Source of the DNA: Gnetum montanum
Lineage: Eukaryota > Streptophyta > Gnetopsida > Gnetales > Gnetaceae
Length of the DNA: 64,000 bases
NCBI GenBank assembly: GCA_015680685.1
Contig: MNCI01003938.1
Coordinates: 500,110 to 564,109, forward strand
Direction of reading: 5' to 3'
The notes under the pieces are model-generated. The model did not search any database. It was not told the DNA's origin and saw only the letters and a program-made list of their open reading frames with translations. The position numbers were made by a program, and so were the translations under genes. Below are positions 36,601 through 49,600 of the stretch, one piece after another (the stretch's first letter is position 1; each line of letters begins with the position of its first letter).

Positions 36601-38770
36601 ATCTTAGGGTATGACAGTTGGTGAATGAGCAAAAGCTTGTTGCCATTCAAGTGGATTCATTAAAGCTCAAATAAGGTCTTATGACTTGACAAACAAGCAC
36701 CTTACCATTACTCTCTAAATGATGATCTCTAAGAATAATAAACATGTATTCCTCTACAATTCTTTTAAAATATCATATTTTGACTGAATTATTTCAGGTT
36801 TCAACACCCCCCTCATCTCACCATTCATAAGGATATCACATGCACTTACAGATTGTATACTTTTCATTTGGTTAGCCACCTAACAAGACTTTTAGTCCAC
36901 TCTACAAATATGTATAGTCACATAACAATTGGCACCTACACAAGGATGCTTGCTCAAGGCATCATTGATAGTTCCCACCCTACTTTATTCCATTTCATGG
37001 CATACACTCTCTATTATTCGCATAGGAAAAGACTTGGTTAGCCTCCATCATGTCGGTTATGTTCTTAAGCTCATTAATTCCGATGGTACAAGTTGGTTGC
37101 TTAAGCTCATTAACCCCACACTTCACAATACACAAATACAAAGGAAACCTCAAGATCACCTCATTTACACCTTAAAGGATGTCTTACAACATGTAGGACT
37201 ACTTCATTTAGGAATTACCCTCTTCCAACTTGAATCAACATAACAACAACAAAAAACTATATTATATATGTGATAAATGAAGTCTCCTAGTTTCATCTTT
37301 GCTCTTGTCATACTATGTCATTTTTCCATATGAGGATTAGTAAGTTTTCATTTGAGGATTAGCTAGGTTTTAGTATGTCATAAGCAGATTAGTAGGTTTT
37401 CATATGGGGATTAGCTAGTTTTCATTATGTCATGATCAATTTTCATTATGTCATCTTTGGTCTTTTCATACTATGTCATCTTTTCATACTAGGAGTAGCA
37501 AGTCACCAAGTATATCTTAGATATCTTCTTTAGCCTAAGGGGATTGAATGACAAATCATGTAGTAACTTATTCACCTTGTTTAGTATATGACATGATGCT
37601 CCAAAGGACAAAAAGTTGTTACTTACAATATTATTTTCAAGATCTTTAGACAATCACAAACCAATGGGGACCTAAAACTGAAACTAATGTATATTATTTT
37701 CTTATTTAATTAAAACATATAATGATCTATTTTAACATATATAATATCACATATATAATGATCTCTATTTTAACATATATAATGATTAGATTTTCTTCTC
37801 CATTCTTCCTTTCCTTAGGTTCTCATGTGCACTACAGTAACTTTAGGGTTGTTCCCTAAGTGAGGCCCATGAGCACTTTAGCCTAGGAAGAGGAAAGAAG
37901 GGTGGTAAGGGGGGATAAATAGAGAGGGGTTCATTCCATGATAAGCCTTATTAAATATAAAGTTCAATTGAGCACAATTGAGTAAGCTCCAAGTCACAAC
38001 TATTAGGGAGATGACCAATCCTAAAAGGAGCTGAAGGTAAAACTTAGGAGGTAGCGAACAACTCGAAAGAAGAGAACCTTTACTGAAGAGACTAACTAAA
38101 AGAAAGGCTCACTAGTAAAGGGATCATACTTTTACTGGGTGAAATCAAAGGGATTAAGAGAGCAAAGCCTAGGAACCTCCTTGGATCTTGAATGCCAAGG
38201 TTGCCTACTCTTGGAGCACACTACACCAGTCAAACCTCACTTCCAAAAACAAAAAAGTTATTCTATTCTATTATTAGATTACATGTATTAAATTTGTAAT
38301 ACTTGTAATAATAAAAAATGTGTCATGTTAGGTACAAGCAAATTATATCCTAAGAAATATAGCCAGTATGATGCTTTAGAAAACTTAAAAAGAACATAAC
38401 AATGCCTCACTCGAAGTAACAACCCTTATATTTTATCTATTATGTTATCCAAAACAATTAATCAAAGTTGAGAAGTATTAGCTCATAATGCAAATATAAA
38501 CTTAAATTTCCTAAATTCCAATTAATTATTGAATTAGATGTTGTATAACATGTACTAACATATTGTAAAGTGGTATATACACTATTTTTTATCATTTTGA
38601 AAAAGACTAATGTCTCATTCCCAAATTGGTTTAATACTAACACATTTGTAGTAATTATTGATAAAAATGCACTAAGGTAAGGAAATCTTTATGTACCCTA
38701 ACAAATATAGCCAATACAATACTTTAGTAAAACTTAGGTAGAATGTTACGATGCCTCAAGTGTGGGGAGT
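33691..38770. other. Unassigned intergenic DNA with a possible LTR
   Basis: No gene was recognised. At 34641 a TGATAGCCCATTAATGG word follows a purine-rich GGAAAGGGACAAG…GAAGGATAG stretch, and a TTTAAATA box lies near 34950, so an LTR from about 34641 to 35330 is possible; no partner LTR was found. Near 37300-37500 the words TACTATGTCAT, GAGGATTAG and GTAAGTTTTCAT alternate several times. Segments 38340-38430 and 38690-38770 are similar (AAATATAGCCA, GATGCTTTAG/ATACTTTAG, CGATGCCTCA). The open frame at 36929-37243 has no known motif. Confidence 0.35.
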
Positions 38771-38915
38771 GTTGGAACCCAAAATAAGTGAAACATAGGT
38801 ACACTCCAAGATTTATAGAAATTTATAACTCAATGCTACCTAGTAGAATCAAACCTGTGACATGGGGTTACAATGCCTCAAGTGTGATTCAAATTAACCT
38901 CTTGCTTGCATAATG
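38771..38915 (-). repeat. tRNA-derived SINE-like copy
   Basis: It matches the family copy at 52691-52845 in the same orientation: plus-strand GTACACTCCAAGAT…ACTCAATGCTACCTAGTAGAATC parallels GTACACCTCAAGACA…ACTTAGTGATATCTAGTAAAATC. On the minus strand GGTTTGATTC is the B-box-like word. Confidence 0.6.
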
Positions 38916-39209
38916 CTTATCAATACTAAAAATGAAGATACAAAACTTGTTGAATTAGTTTAAATAGCTTAAAATTTCAATAAACTACATCTTTTAGCAT
39001 TACCAAAACATGTTGCACAAAGTAATACTATGAGGGAGGTTGAATATAATTTAAAATTATTGTAAAGTAAAATCACAAGGCTTATACGAGAAAGCACTAG
39101 TTGTTGGTTAGATAGTTACCTCACACCCCTTTGGTTAGCTAATTAGCTTGCACCCCCTTGCACCTGTTACATTGCTAGCATAAGAAAATGTCTTGGTCAA
39201 ACTTTACTT

Positions 39210-39375
39210 CTTGTTACCCTCTAAAAAGGTATGCTTTTGTCAGTGTCTTCATTGTTGTTACCCTCTAAAAGGGAAAGCTTCTCTAAGTTGTTACTAGAAA
39301 GAAAAGTGTTGTTGTTACCCTTTAGAAAAGAAAGCTTCTCTAAGTTGTTACCCTCTAAAATAGAAAGCTTCTACC
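39210..39375. repeat. Tandem repeat built on TTGTTACCCTCTAAAA
   Basis: Four or more irregular copies of TTGTTACCCTCTAAAA followed by GAAAGCTTCTCTAAG, with spacing between 30 and 60 bp. No coding sense. Confidence 0.8.
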
Positions 39376-40077
39376 AACAAGAGGCTATCTTTTTGTTTGG
39401 CAAATATTGAAACTAAAACCCAAACACTTCAATATTTTACTTTAATTCTACCAAATATCATGGTGATTAGACGTTTTAAGAATGCAAAGTCAAAGAGTTT
39501 CTAAATTTCAAATAACTTAGTTATGAACAAACAAAATGTCTACAATTTTTAAATCTATATAATTATATGTTCAACTGTTAACTTAAAAACTCTGCAAGAC
39601 CCACACCTCCAAAACGTACATTGCTATATTCATTATTTTATCTAATATCATAAAAAAACAAACAATTAAGTTCATGACTCATCTCAATTTGCTTGGGAAT
39701 TTAGTTAATTCCATAGGTAAACAAAGTTGCCGCAACAATTGAAAAGTCGTGCACCTTATAATAAACCTTGTGAATTGCACATTTACAAACTACATGTACC
39801 GAAGCCTCACTGTGGGAATTTATAAACTATATCTAACCAAGTCACACCGTCGTGTTTTTTAACCCATGATTACGATTATAAATGATTGTCATGGTCTTTA
39901 CTCTGTCCGCAATATGCCTAGATATTTTTCCTGAAAACCTTTGAAATCCCAGCGATGTACTGAACACTCCTGTAGCTGAAACTGCTGGAAGTTTAGCAAA
40001 TATAACAGGAACAAGCCCATTTTAAAGATGAACTCTGGAACGCTTATGTAAAACATTTTGTGGTATACATATAAGCC

Positions 40078-40083
40078 TTTATT
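40078..40083 (-). terminator. Candidate poly(A) signal of the LCAT-like gene
   Basis: The minus strand reads AATAAA, 524 bp after the stop codon at 40607. If used, the 3' UTR includes both copies of the 129 bp duplication. Plant poly(A) signals are loose, so this is only a candidate. Confidence 0.35.
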
Positions 40084-40087
40084 TTTT

Positions 40088-40352
40088 GCCACATAAAAGA
40101 CCATGCATTCAAACCAAACTGTCCGTTTTTCAGTGAGAATAAATTACATTTTCAGGGGTCGATAAGGTGACAATTATGGTTCCCTTTAAAACACAGCAAC
40201 GTCTTTAGTCTAGGAACTTATGTAAAAGACCATACATTCAAAGCAACCTCTCCATTTTCAATAAAAGAGTAAATTACATTTCAGGAGTCGATCAGGTAAC
40301 AATTATGGTTCCATCTAAAACACAGCAACGTCTATGCCACAGGAACTTATGT
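40088..40352. repeat. 129-130 bp tandem duplication downstream of the LCAT-like gene
   Basis: CCAT(G/A)CATTCAAA at 40101 and 40230, TAAATTACATTTTCAGG-like words at 40140 and 40270, ACAATTATGGTTCC, AAAACACAGCAACGTCT, and AGGAACTTATGTAAAAGA at 40212 and 40341 all recur at a constant offset of 129-130 bp. Confidence 0.9.
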
Positions 40353-40606
40353 AAAAGATAACTGCACAGAGAAAGACACGGCACATGTTATCCACATTCT
40401 TTAGCTCTGCCATGGACTAGTCCAATATTGAAACAGCTTTCAACTGGGATGCAATCATAAATTTACAGACAGTTTAGTTGGGTTGCATTTGCAAGGCTAT
40501 ACTTTCTCTAATGTTTCCTGTCTTCCTTCCAATAACAAATGTGTTTTCCATAGTACAAACCAGCTTATCAAACAGTATCACACGATAAACAACAAAGGAA
40601 AGATTA

Positions 40607-43600
40607 TTAAGGTGCAGTAACTTTGATGATCATCGTATTTTCACAAGCAGCTCCCATGGAAGCTTCTAGCACGACATTATTTAGAGCACAGAGCACTCGC
40701 TTTCCCTCATCCTTCCTCGTCAATCCAACATTTAAATCTCCGATGTGATTTTCGATAATCGACCAACACGATTCAAAATCAACGGTTGCACTTGGCTCTG
40801 CGGGTGATGACATTGCACAGCCCAGCTGAACAGCTTCTGATTCACCATTATCTAGGTCATTTTGTGATATAATTTCCCAGTTGTCTGATCTCAGACCATT
40901 GAATTTCTCAATGAACTCCACAAACTCAGCTTTAGTTGGAAGAATAACATAATCACTAACAGGATCATAGAAGGGATCTGGATCACCAATTTTTAACCAA
41001 GACTTAATGATGTTGAACACATGTGTATCACAAACTATTCCACGATGAGTTGCAGCCACACCAATCCTCTCTTCTGCTTTAAAACCATCAGCCTGATATA
41101 AGTAAATGAGCAAAGATATTAGAACAGTAAGAATAAAGAAGATTAAACTATGTAGAAACATGGCTGCAAGCATTACAAAAGGTACTGTTGGGAGAAGCGA
41201 TGCACAAGACACTAAAAATGAACTCGATTATTTAATCAACCCACTTTTTAACATTTCTTCACCACCAAACCCTGATATACGAAGAAAGAGCAAATAACAT
41301 TTTAGGATTACGACGTTAATGTCTATATTTTGATACAACCTTTCAAAAAGCAATACAGAACATGAAAAATAAAAACAATATTGCTAATTAATATAATTAA
41401 TGCAGACACAGGATGGCTAGTTTCAATCTCCTTGTTTTCCTCTTCCAAGCACACCATTGGTGCAACCTCCTTGTCTTGGGTTAATTTGACTGTTCCTCAC
41501 AGCTCACAACTGTCTGTTATCATGCTAGTTGCCATTGAATAAAGGATCGAGTCGGATTAATGTTAATTTTAATTTTAATTGTCAAGGTTAATCAAATTTA
41601 CGAATCCTTTGTCACTTGAAATGATATGAAGGTTGCTATTTTCTCACATTGCGTTGACCAATTTCCACTTATGTTGTACATTTGTTTTAAAGTACTACTT
41701 TAAAATACAAACTTATGGGTGACAATGAGCCATATAAATGTTGCAACACTGCGCCTTGCTCTTTATAGATGATAGAAACATAGATGGTAAACTTCTGACA
41801 TTAACAAAGCTTCCCAAGAAAACGACCAACTTGCCACGTGTTTTTATGATCTAATAACCCGGCAAGATACATCAGGGGATTTCCTTATCAATAAGCAGTT
41901 TCTTAAAGAGAAAGACTAGGTGACATTGAAAAGATTCTTATAAATCAGAATTCAATGCATAAAAGCGAGAACTGCAGTAGAAATTGCAGAAATGAAACGC
42001 GTAAATGAAAACAGACCATAATTCTCTAAATTCAATTTTATGCATCTTCTTGGTTCCATGAATTTACATGAATTATCAGGTTCATTAAACGTAAAAATTA
42101 ATTTCTTATGACTAAATGCTTAAGCAAAACTCCATTGGAGAAATAAGAATACTAAAACTCTGGTACCCACCATTGCCGATTCTGCTGGTACAGTTCCATC
42201 ACCATCCACATATGTATATGTAGCCTAAAATCAAGAAAGAATTCGGACATAAATTCATGCACGATTGTTCTATTTCAAGATAAATTGGAAATTATTGACA
42301 TTTTAGGAAGATTGCAGAATACATTTTTTGCACCATAGGAAATGAAAGTTGTCAAAAAATCTTTACAAAAAAATTTTACTTTAGTCTATCTATAGCCGTT
42401 GGTACATGGACATTAAAAACATTAATCAATAAACAAAAACATGAACCAACATAAAATTATATATGCATGACTGCGAGGTGTTTTTAGCGGTTGCAATAAG
42501 CAAGATAATTTCTCGAATTGAATTAAATATTTAATATTGGCAGTAATTTTTGGTCTTCTTCGTGTCTCTGGACACAATTAAATCATGTTTTATATGCATT
42601 TTTAAGGAACATAACAATAGTCAAATATAGAGCAGAAAATTTCGGTATCATCGGACTTTCATGATATAACGAGCAAAACTTCGAGAAAGGCCCATTTCCA
42701 ATAAGATTATGCACTGAAAACATCAGCAACCATACAATAATTATTGCTCTTTACAGGCAAATCCAACACAACATCTTCCATTCAATGGCATAATACTGTA
42801 ATTTGACTAGATCTACTTCTTGCTCTGAAGTAGCAGAATTTGGCTTGTATATTCATTGTGATCTGCTTATTATTGCTTCCAAGATTTTTGACAAGTTATA
42901 TAAAGTTAATTTTTCTTCATATATATATTTTCTACAGTACGTTATTAGTTGATTTCTAACTTGGATGCAAACAGTTGATCTTTTAGTGCAAGGAACTGCT
43001 TTGATGGCTTGGGTGGCTTGCCCCTTGTTCCTGTAAGCACGAGCTTAGTGATTGAATTTTGATTGTCATATGCTGGTCTGCACACGTGTTGATTCACTTA
43101 AGAATATGTTATATATGTTGCATGCATTTGAGGGATCTAGCATTGAAGTACTAAAGCGAACACCAGTTTTGTGATTCACACTCCTAATTGCAAGCTCAGT
43201 CAAATTGATCATACGTGCATGATCTTTGCATTCTCTTCCTCGGTCAAAAATATGTTATTCTTATCTTTTGTGCTGGTGATCAATGCTTCTGTTTGCCATC
43301 AGACTTTGCCTAGTTTCAAGTACTGCATGTGTCCTGCATATTGCTATCCTACTTCCACTGTAGCTGTACGTGAGCTTTCTTTGCTAAATATAACACTCTA
43401 TTCTTCTCCATCATCTTGGTGCCTTTATCTGATTGCTAAGGTAGGTAAAACATTTGATGATGACTTACTATGGCTGATTGTCTTCCTGATGCTATGCCCC
43501 TTGAAAGTATATTTTTTACCATACCCCCTGGTGGCACATATCTCTGCATACCCCTTGGGATCAAACAGGTGACTTGTGGCATGCTCCAACCAATTGAGCT

Positions 43601-46600
43601 ATATCTCAATCTTGAAAGGAGAAAACACAACTTTTTGAGAAACTAATATATAGAGATCACCATTTCAAGTTTCTGGAACAACTAACGACTTATACTAATT
43701 ATTTAAAAAAGATACCATAAATTTTGAAACCTAGGATTATATATGTCTATACACTAATATTTTACATGTTCGTCAACTCTAAACATGTTGATGTATCTCA
43801 TATGTTTATTTTATAAGCTTTTCAGAGAGCGTACTATGGCAATGAATTTAGAGCATTATTATACAAAATGAACAGTTGAAATCTTGGTTGAAATTTTTTA
43901 CCTTAAAAAAAAGCAGATACAAACATAGCTTATTATGTGAAGCAAAAACTTTTTGGGGTAAATACCAACTTCATCCATAACTGATTTAATGTTTTAACTA
44001 CAACAAAATTTCAAACAAAAATTTACAGTAAAACATTCCTTGAACATATATGATGCTACTTACAATGCAGAAAATTTAAACAATACCTTTGAACGCAATA
44101 TTTCTTCCAAACTAACTAGTGGATTATCTTTGCTTCCATAGCTACATTGGCACCCCAAAAATTAAGCATACAATATAAATAAGTATCAAATTTCCCAAAG
44201 TAATACGACAAATACAAATGGTAAGGTTGAAGAATGCAAACTCACCATACACTGAACGGTGTATTATTTTGAATGCCATATATGTTGTAGAATTTTACAG
44301 ATTCAGGAAGTTTTGCTGATAATAAGATTTTTCGAGTTTCATTGGACCATTTGTAGATTTCAGAGTTGAAAGGCAACGGTATTGTTGTTCCGTTATAAGA
44401 AACCTGTTCGTAATAGCAAGGAGAAGTAAAATATTTAAAATACCTTCCAGCATATGGTTAGGATCATGAGACCGTTTTAAAAATTTATAAGATGCTGATA
44501 TGAAAACCCAAAATATCAATACACATAAACAATTTGAATTACAGCCTAGTGCATACAGACTACCTGTTCATATTAAAAGCTGAATGTTCTGCCACATTCA
44601 AAATAACTCCTAGAAGCTAGTTTTTTTTTTTTTTCTTAATTGAAAAAAGCATATGATATCATTGAATCACTTACAGAGTTATTGGCTAATGCAGCCTTCA
44701 TGACTGCAACAGTGCTTTGTGGTCCGAAAGAGTCCAATGCAACTGTTAACTGACCATTTTCATCCTTCTTCTGGTGCCATATTTCCAAAAGTGGTGGTGA
44801 TGACCATTTAAAGTATGGACATGCCATCAGCTCATATATAGAAGGGCATTCAACAACCTACCAATAAAAATACAATAGAAAATTAGAATTTCCTACTTTA
44901 GAATTTAAATACAATATAGTTTATCAGGTTGATTTAACAAGAAACAGCAGTCAATTTAGAGTTTCAGGCTTGACAGTAGATGACTTCTTATATTTAACAT
45001 CAAAATTGTCTCTTCAATCTTGTAATGTAGAACAGGCACATGAACACTGTTTCAAGAAGATAAACAGGAAAACATATCACCTGTTACAATGTTGTTTGGC
45101 TTCAAGCTACAAACTAGTAAAAATTTTAGATTTAATTATACCCAGACAGTGAATACAACACATCACAGTCATTATCAAAACATAAATCAAAGAAAGAAAA
45201 TTTACCAGTTGATGCATGCTCCATTTTGAGACAAAAAAATATTCAGCCAATCCATGACAAAAAGTGCATCCATCAAAAAGTGTATCTGTTATATACCCAG
45301 GTGCTCCTGTAAATATAACATTCATTTAGTTATAATTAGGGAACAAAACAAAGATCATGATATGTTGAACACAAAATGAATTCAGCATAGGAGACACTAG
45401 AACTGACACGGTGCATCTTACAAACCTTTGGATAAGGTATGATACACAGATTATATATGGAATAAATGTCTAGTCCAAACAGCTATAGCAGGTACAAAGG
45501 CACTATATGCTCCCACAAAAAACAGTGAACACAGAGGTATCTAGGAGTGAAAATGAGAAGATTAGTTTTCATACGATCCTAAAACCAACAATTTAATATA
45601 GGTATGCTGTATGAACCCAGGCTTAAATGAAACATTCTGGCGACAGACACTGAATGTAAAAACGGAGATTCCCTTGTTAGAAGGAAATTCATTAACTTTA
45701 GAGGCTGAAACAGTTTGTCAATTTGTCGCATGTCTACAAAACTACAGAAGATTTTTTTAAGAACATTTTAAAGAAATTACTTCCAACAATTCATAAAAAT
45801 AGTTGGTATCATCAACAAAACTCTGCTTTCAAAAATACGGAATTAAAAAACCAAATATAAAAACTCAAAAAACGTTATGTCACTTGATGGTGAAAAAGTA
45901 AGCTAACACGAAAATTAGAAACAATGCAAAGGAAGATGTTTTTCTTGAAAACAATCAGAGGTTGAGTTCTTAAAATGGACACAAATTACTTGGATGACAC
46001 AATGCTGCATCTAAGAATACAAAGTAGTAGACCATCATAAGTTCACATTGTCTAAGAATTCAAAAAGGTAGATAGATGGCGATTCCATGTAGAGAATACA
46101 TATATATAGCATGCCCAGATAACAGCATTGAATAACATCTTTCTCGAATGTTCTATCACAATGTGTCTTAAAAACGATGGGCAATTGTTACTAATAATTT
46201 AAGATCGTAAGTGCATTTTCCTAACTTCCTGTATTGCCTTGAGCCAGTGGACTAAAACGTGTCAAACAAGTGATTCACATGTAATATTATATTTCATCAA
46301 CTGAAAGCATTTTTATTATGTCCCTGGGAAGACCCTTAGAAATTAAACAAAATTCAGTTTTGGCCACTTTACATCAGTGTAAACCCTATAGACCAAACCC
46401 ATGATCTGTAGAATAAAAGTTAAAAGCTTTAGCAAGACACTGCACTACAAGATGATAAAAAAACTTCTTGAAGTTATTTGGCAATAACATTCACTTTTCG
46501 TATACTCACCAAAGTAACCAACCACAGAAGTATAGCACATAAAAAAACAAATAATACGAGAAATCAACCACTCCCAGTTAAAAAAATTGTTCAGGAATCC

Positions 46601-49600
46601 ATACACATCAAAAGGAGCATAATCAATAAGCATATGGAATCCATCCCTCCCACTCTCTCCCACAAAATTAGAAAGCTATTGGCAGGCCTCAATCAAGTTC
46701 AAGGAAAACAAAAACTATCACTTTGTAGGAATTATTACAGATACTACAATTACCAGCTAAGAAGAGAAATCTGAATGGCAAATGATTTTGAGTAAGCATC
46801 GGTCTTCCCTTTGCAGTACTAAGAAAGGAAAGAGATACCAGGAAGCTATTTGAAACAACCACTTAAGGTCAAAATTGACTCACCGCTGAGCAATCCAGAA
46901 GATTAAACTCTTTTCCAGTGCCATGTGTAGTGTGAAAGGCTCACGGAACAATTTCACCACGACACCATGTTTTCATGACTAACCAATTATTATCCACCTC
47001 TCCGTGATACTGCCCAGTGAGCGAGTCTTGCATTCATGTTACCATGAAGCAAAACTTAATATTGGCATATGTGACTACTCACAGGAAAGAAAGGACAGAT
47101 ACAAAGCATATCAGACAAATCTATGCATTTATACATCTACAAATGATACTACAGGAATCAGATTATAGCAGTTCTTTTTGGTAAAGTTACCTACAAACAA
47201 CTAGCAATGGATCGAAATGTTTCATGATGGATGCAAAGGAGGATAGATTGGTGTTTTAATGCAACAGAATCAAGTCGTTAATAGAAGATTCAGATTGCTT
47301 CATCAAGCTATCTACATCAGCTGTTCCTTCAGGAGAGGACATTTTATTAGAGAATGAAAGACACATTTCTATTTTTCAGACACCTCTTCAATCCATGGAA
47401 GTTTCCTGATTCCATAAAAGGTTAAACAATATTTGTCTCATCTCTATATGAATCCTATTTCAATCGTTTAAATAAATTAAGTGGTTTCACAGCAAGTAAA
47501 CCCTCAAGATGTGAGTTGACCTTGAATTTGTGCAAAACTGTACGGAATTTTTTAAAAAAATTGTAAGACTACTACAGAGTCAGACCAGGAAACTACTTGG
47601 TCACTTTCTTCTTACAACCAGCTAGAGGGTCGGAAGAAGCATAGGATAAGTTCAGCGTTAACCAGGATATTTCACAAACACTCGTAATTCAGAAGCTCTG
47701 TGCTCTGGCATGCAGTACAATGAAAACATAACAGCAAGGAACAAAGAGCATGGTTGCGTGATTGTAGCAGCAATGCAACCACTAAATTTTACAAAGTAGC
47801 AGCACCACAAATTTGAAATTATTACCATTATGGTACCAACTACCAACCCAATCCTAAACTTGACTTAAAGCTTTTTAATCTTGCTATTTTCAAAGACTGA
47901 AATAGTTGAATCTGATGCTATAAACGACATTCTATTTCCAAATATTTATAGCCACCTATCGTACTCTCTCTAGTCTAATTTCAGTCACCTCAGAAATTTG
48001 TTAGGGTTTTTTTTTCCCAATTTCCAAAGATCACATGGGATACGCAATCTGCTCCGAATTTCACTAGTTCATCATGTTCCACCAATCCATGTTTAAACTG
48101 CAGTCAAATCTTGTAAAGATTTCAACATTACAAAATGACAGTCCATAGCTGTCCAAAATTCATTCCATATTGAGCAATTGTGCGTCAATGCATAACGATA
48201 TGATTACCATCCTGCACATTTTTACAAACACATAACCATTTCCATCCCTCCATCATGTTATCTACAGTTGAGCCCTTTTTATTCCTGGCCAACTCAAAAG
48301 GGGAGAAAAGTAATTCAGGAATGAGACCAATAATTTCCAATTTATGGTTTCATTATCTATCTTGCCTGTAAATAATCTACTGCATGCCTCTGCTACCTTG
48401 TATAGCAATTTGTTACTTATTTGACATATATAGTAGCAATTTGCAATAGTATAAACCATTACTTCGGCTATTTAACCAAAATGGCATCCAACTCTTCAAT
48501 TTACACTAGGTTAACAATGAGGTATTAACCTAGTTGTAAGACTCTGGATTTGCAAACTCCAAGTTATGGGTCTGATTCTAATGGATAGCACTGAGTTATA
48601 TAGTTCTATGAGAGTTTCGTGTTGGCTATTTGTCCTGAGGGCACATAAAGCCATCTACTTCTGGTTCTTCAGTTTATACTTACTAATATTACACAGAATA
48701 AAGCTGCCACCTTTTTATCTTTTACTACTGGTTCTCACTTCACAGATTTGATTGTTATCAAAATTATCTGCAATAACATATAGATAGGTTATACCATTTC
48801 TAACTGTCATCATAAAAACCCAGCTGTAGGGTTGGCGCCATAAATTAAACATATGTTGTGGTACCACAGCTGGCACAAATGGAACTTACCAGTAGGTCAA
48901 GCACAAAGGCAAATATCTATAGAATATGTATGTTTAGAAAATAGTAATTAATATACAAGAGAATGCTTTAGAAAAGGAAAACATGTCATTCTAGACTGTT
49001 AAAATATTACTGAATCAGAGTGAAGTAAGAAGTAAAAATTTGCAATTGAAACAATTCGTTTTGCAAAAAGAAAAAGGAAAAAAGATGAAATATGAAGTTT
49101 CTGGTATGACTGCAGCATTACCTTGAAACGGTGCAGCAATAGCTATCCAACTATTAACATACTTTTCAAATATCTGAAACAGGAAAATAAGAATTTCAAA
49201 TTGATGTAAAGCTATGCAACATATATTTGCATACTTCCATCAAATATGTTTCTAATTCTTGTGTAAATGCAAAAGGAAAGTCAATAGACGTGGTCCTTTC
49301 CTCCTTATGCAGTGCAGCAAAGCATTTGATCAGGATGCCTCCCATTGAATGAGTTATGATATTAATCTTTTTCCCCTTGGCAGCTTTGTTTATGTACTCC
49401 AACTTTTCTATCAGTTTTTCAAACGTTTCGTTAAGCCTGGAAGCACCAAGGGAAATCAAAAATGATTCAGAAAAGCAACAAACCTGGTTCACGACCAGAA
49501 GTTCAGAACAAATGTCTCCTACATATAGCAACTTTAACTCAAAATGAAATTTTGTTTTTGGCTTATGTGGCAGAGATGTTTGATTCAGATATCTATTTAA

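Noticed and set aside
36929-37243. 104-residue open frame on the plus strand
   Set aside because: No recognisable domain, and its composition (Leu/His/Ile-rich) fits translated non-coding AT-rich DNA.
43515-43610. Functional tRNA gene
   Set aside because: Good A and B boxes, but no convincing acceptor stem pairing, and it sits within an intron among SINE-like copies.
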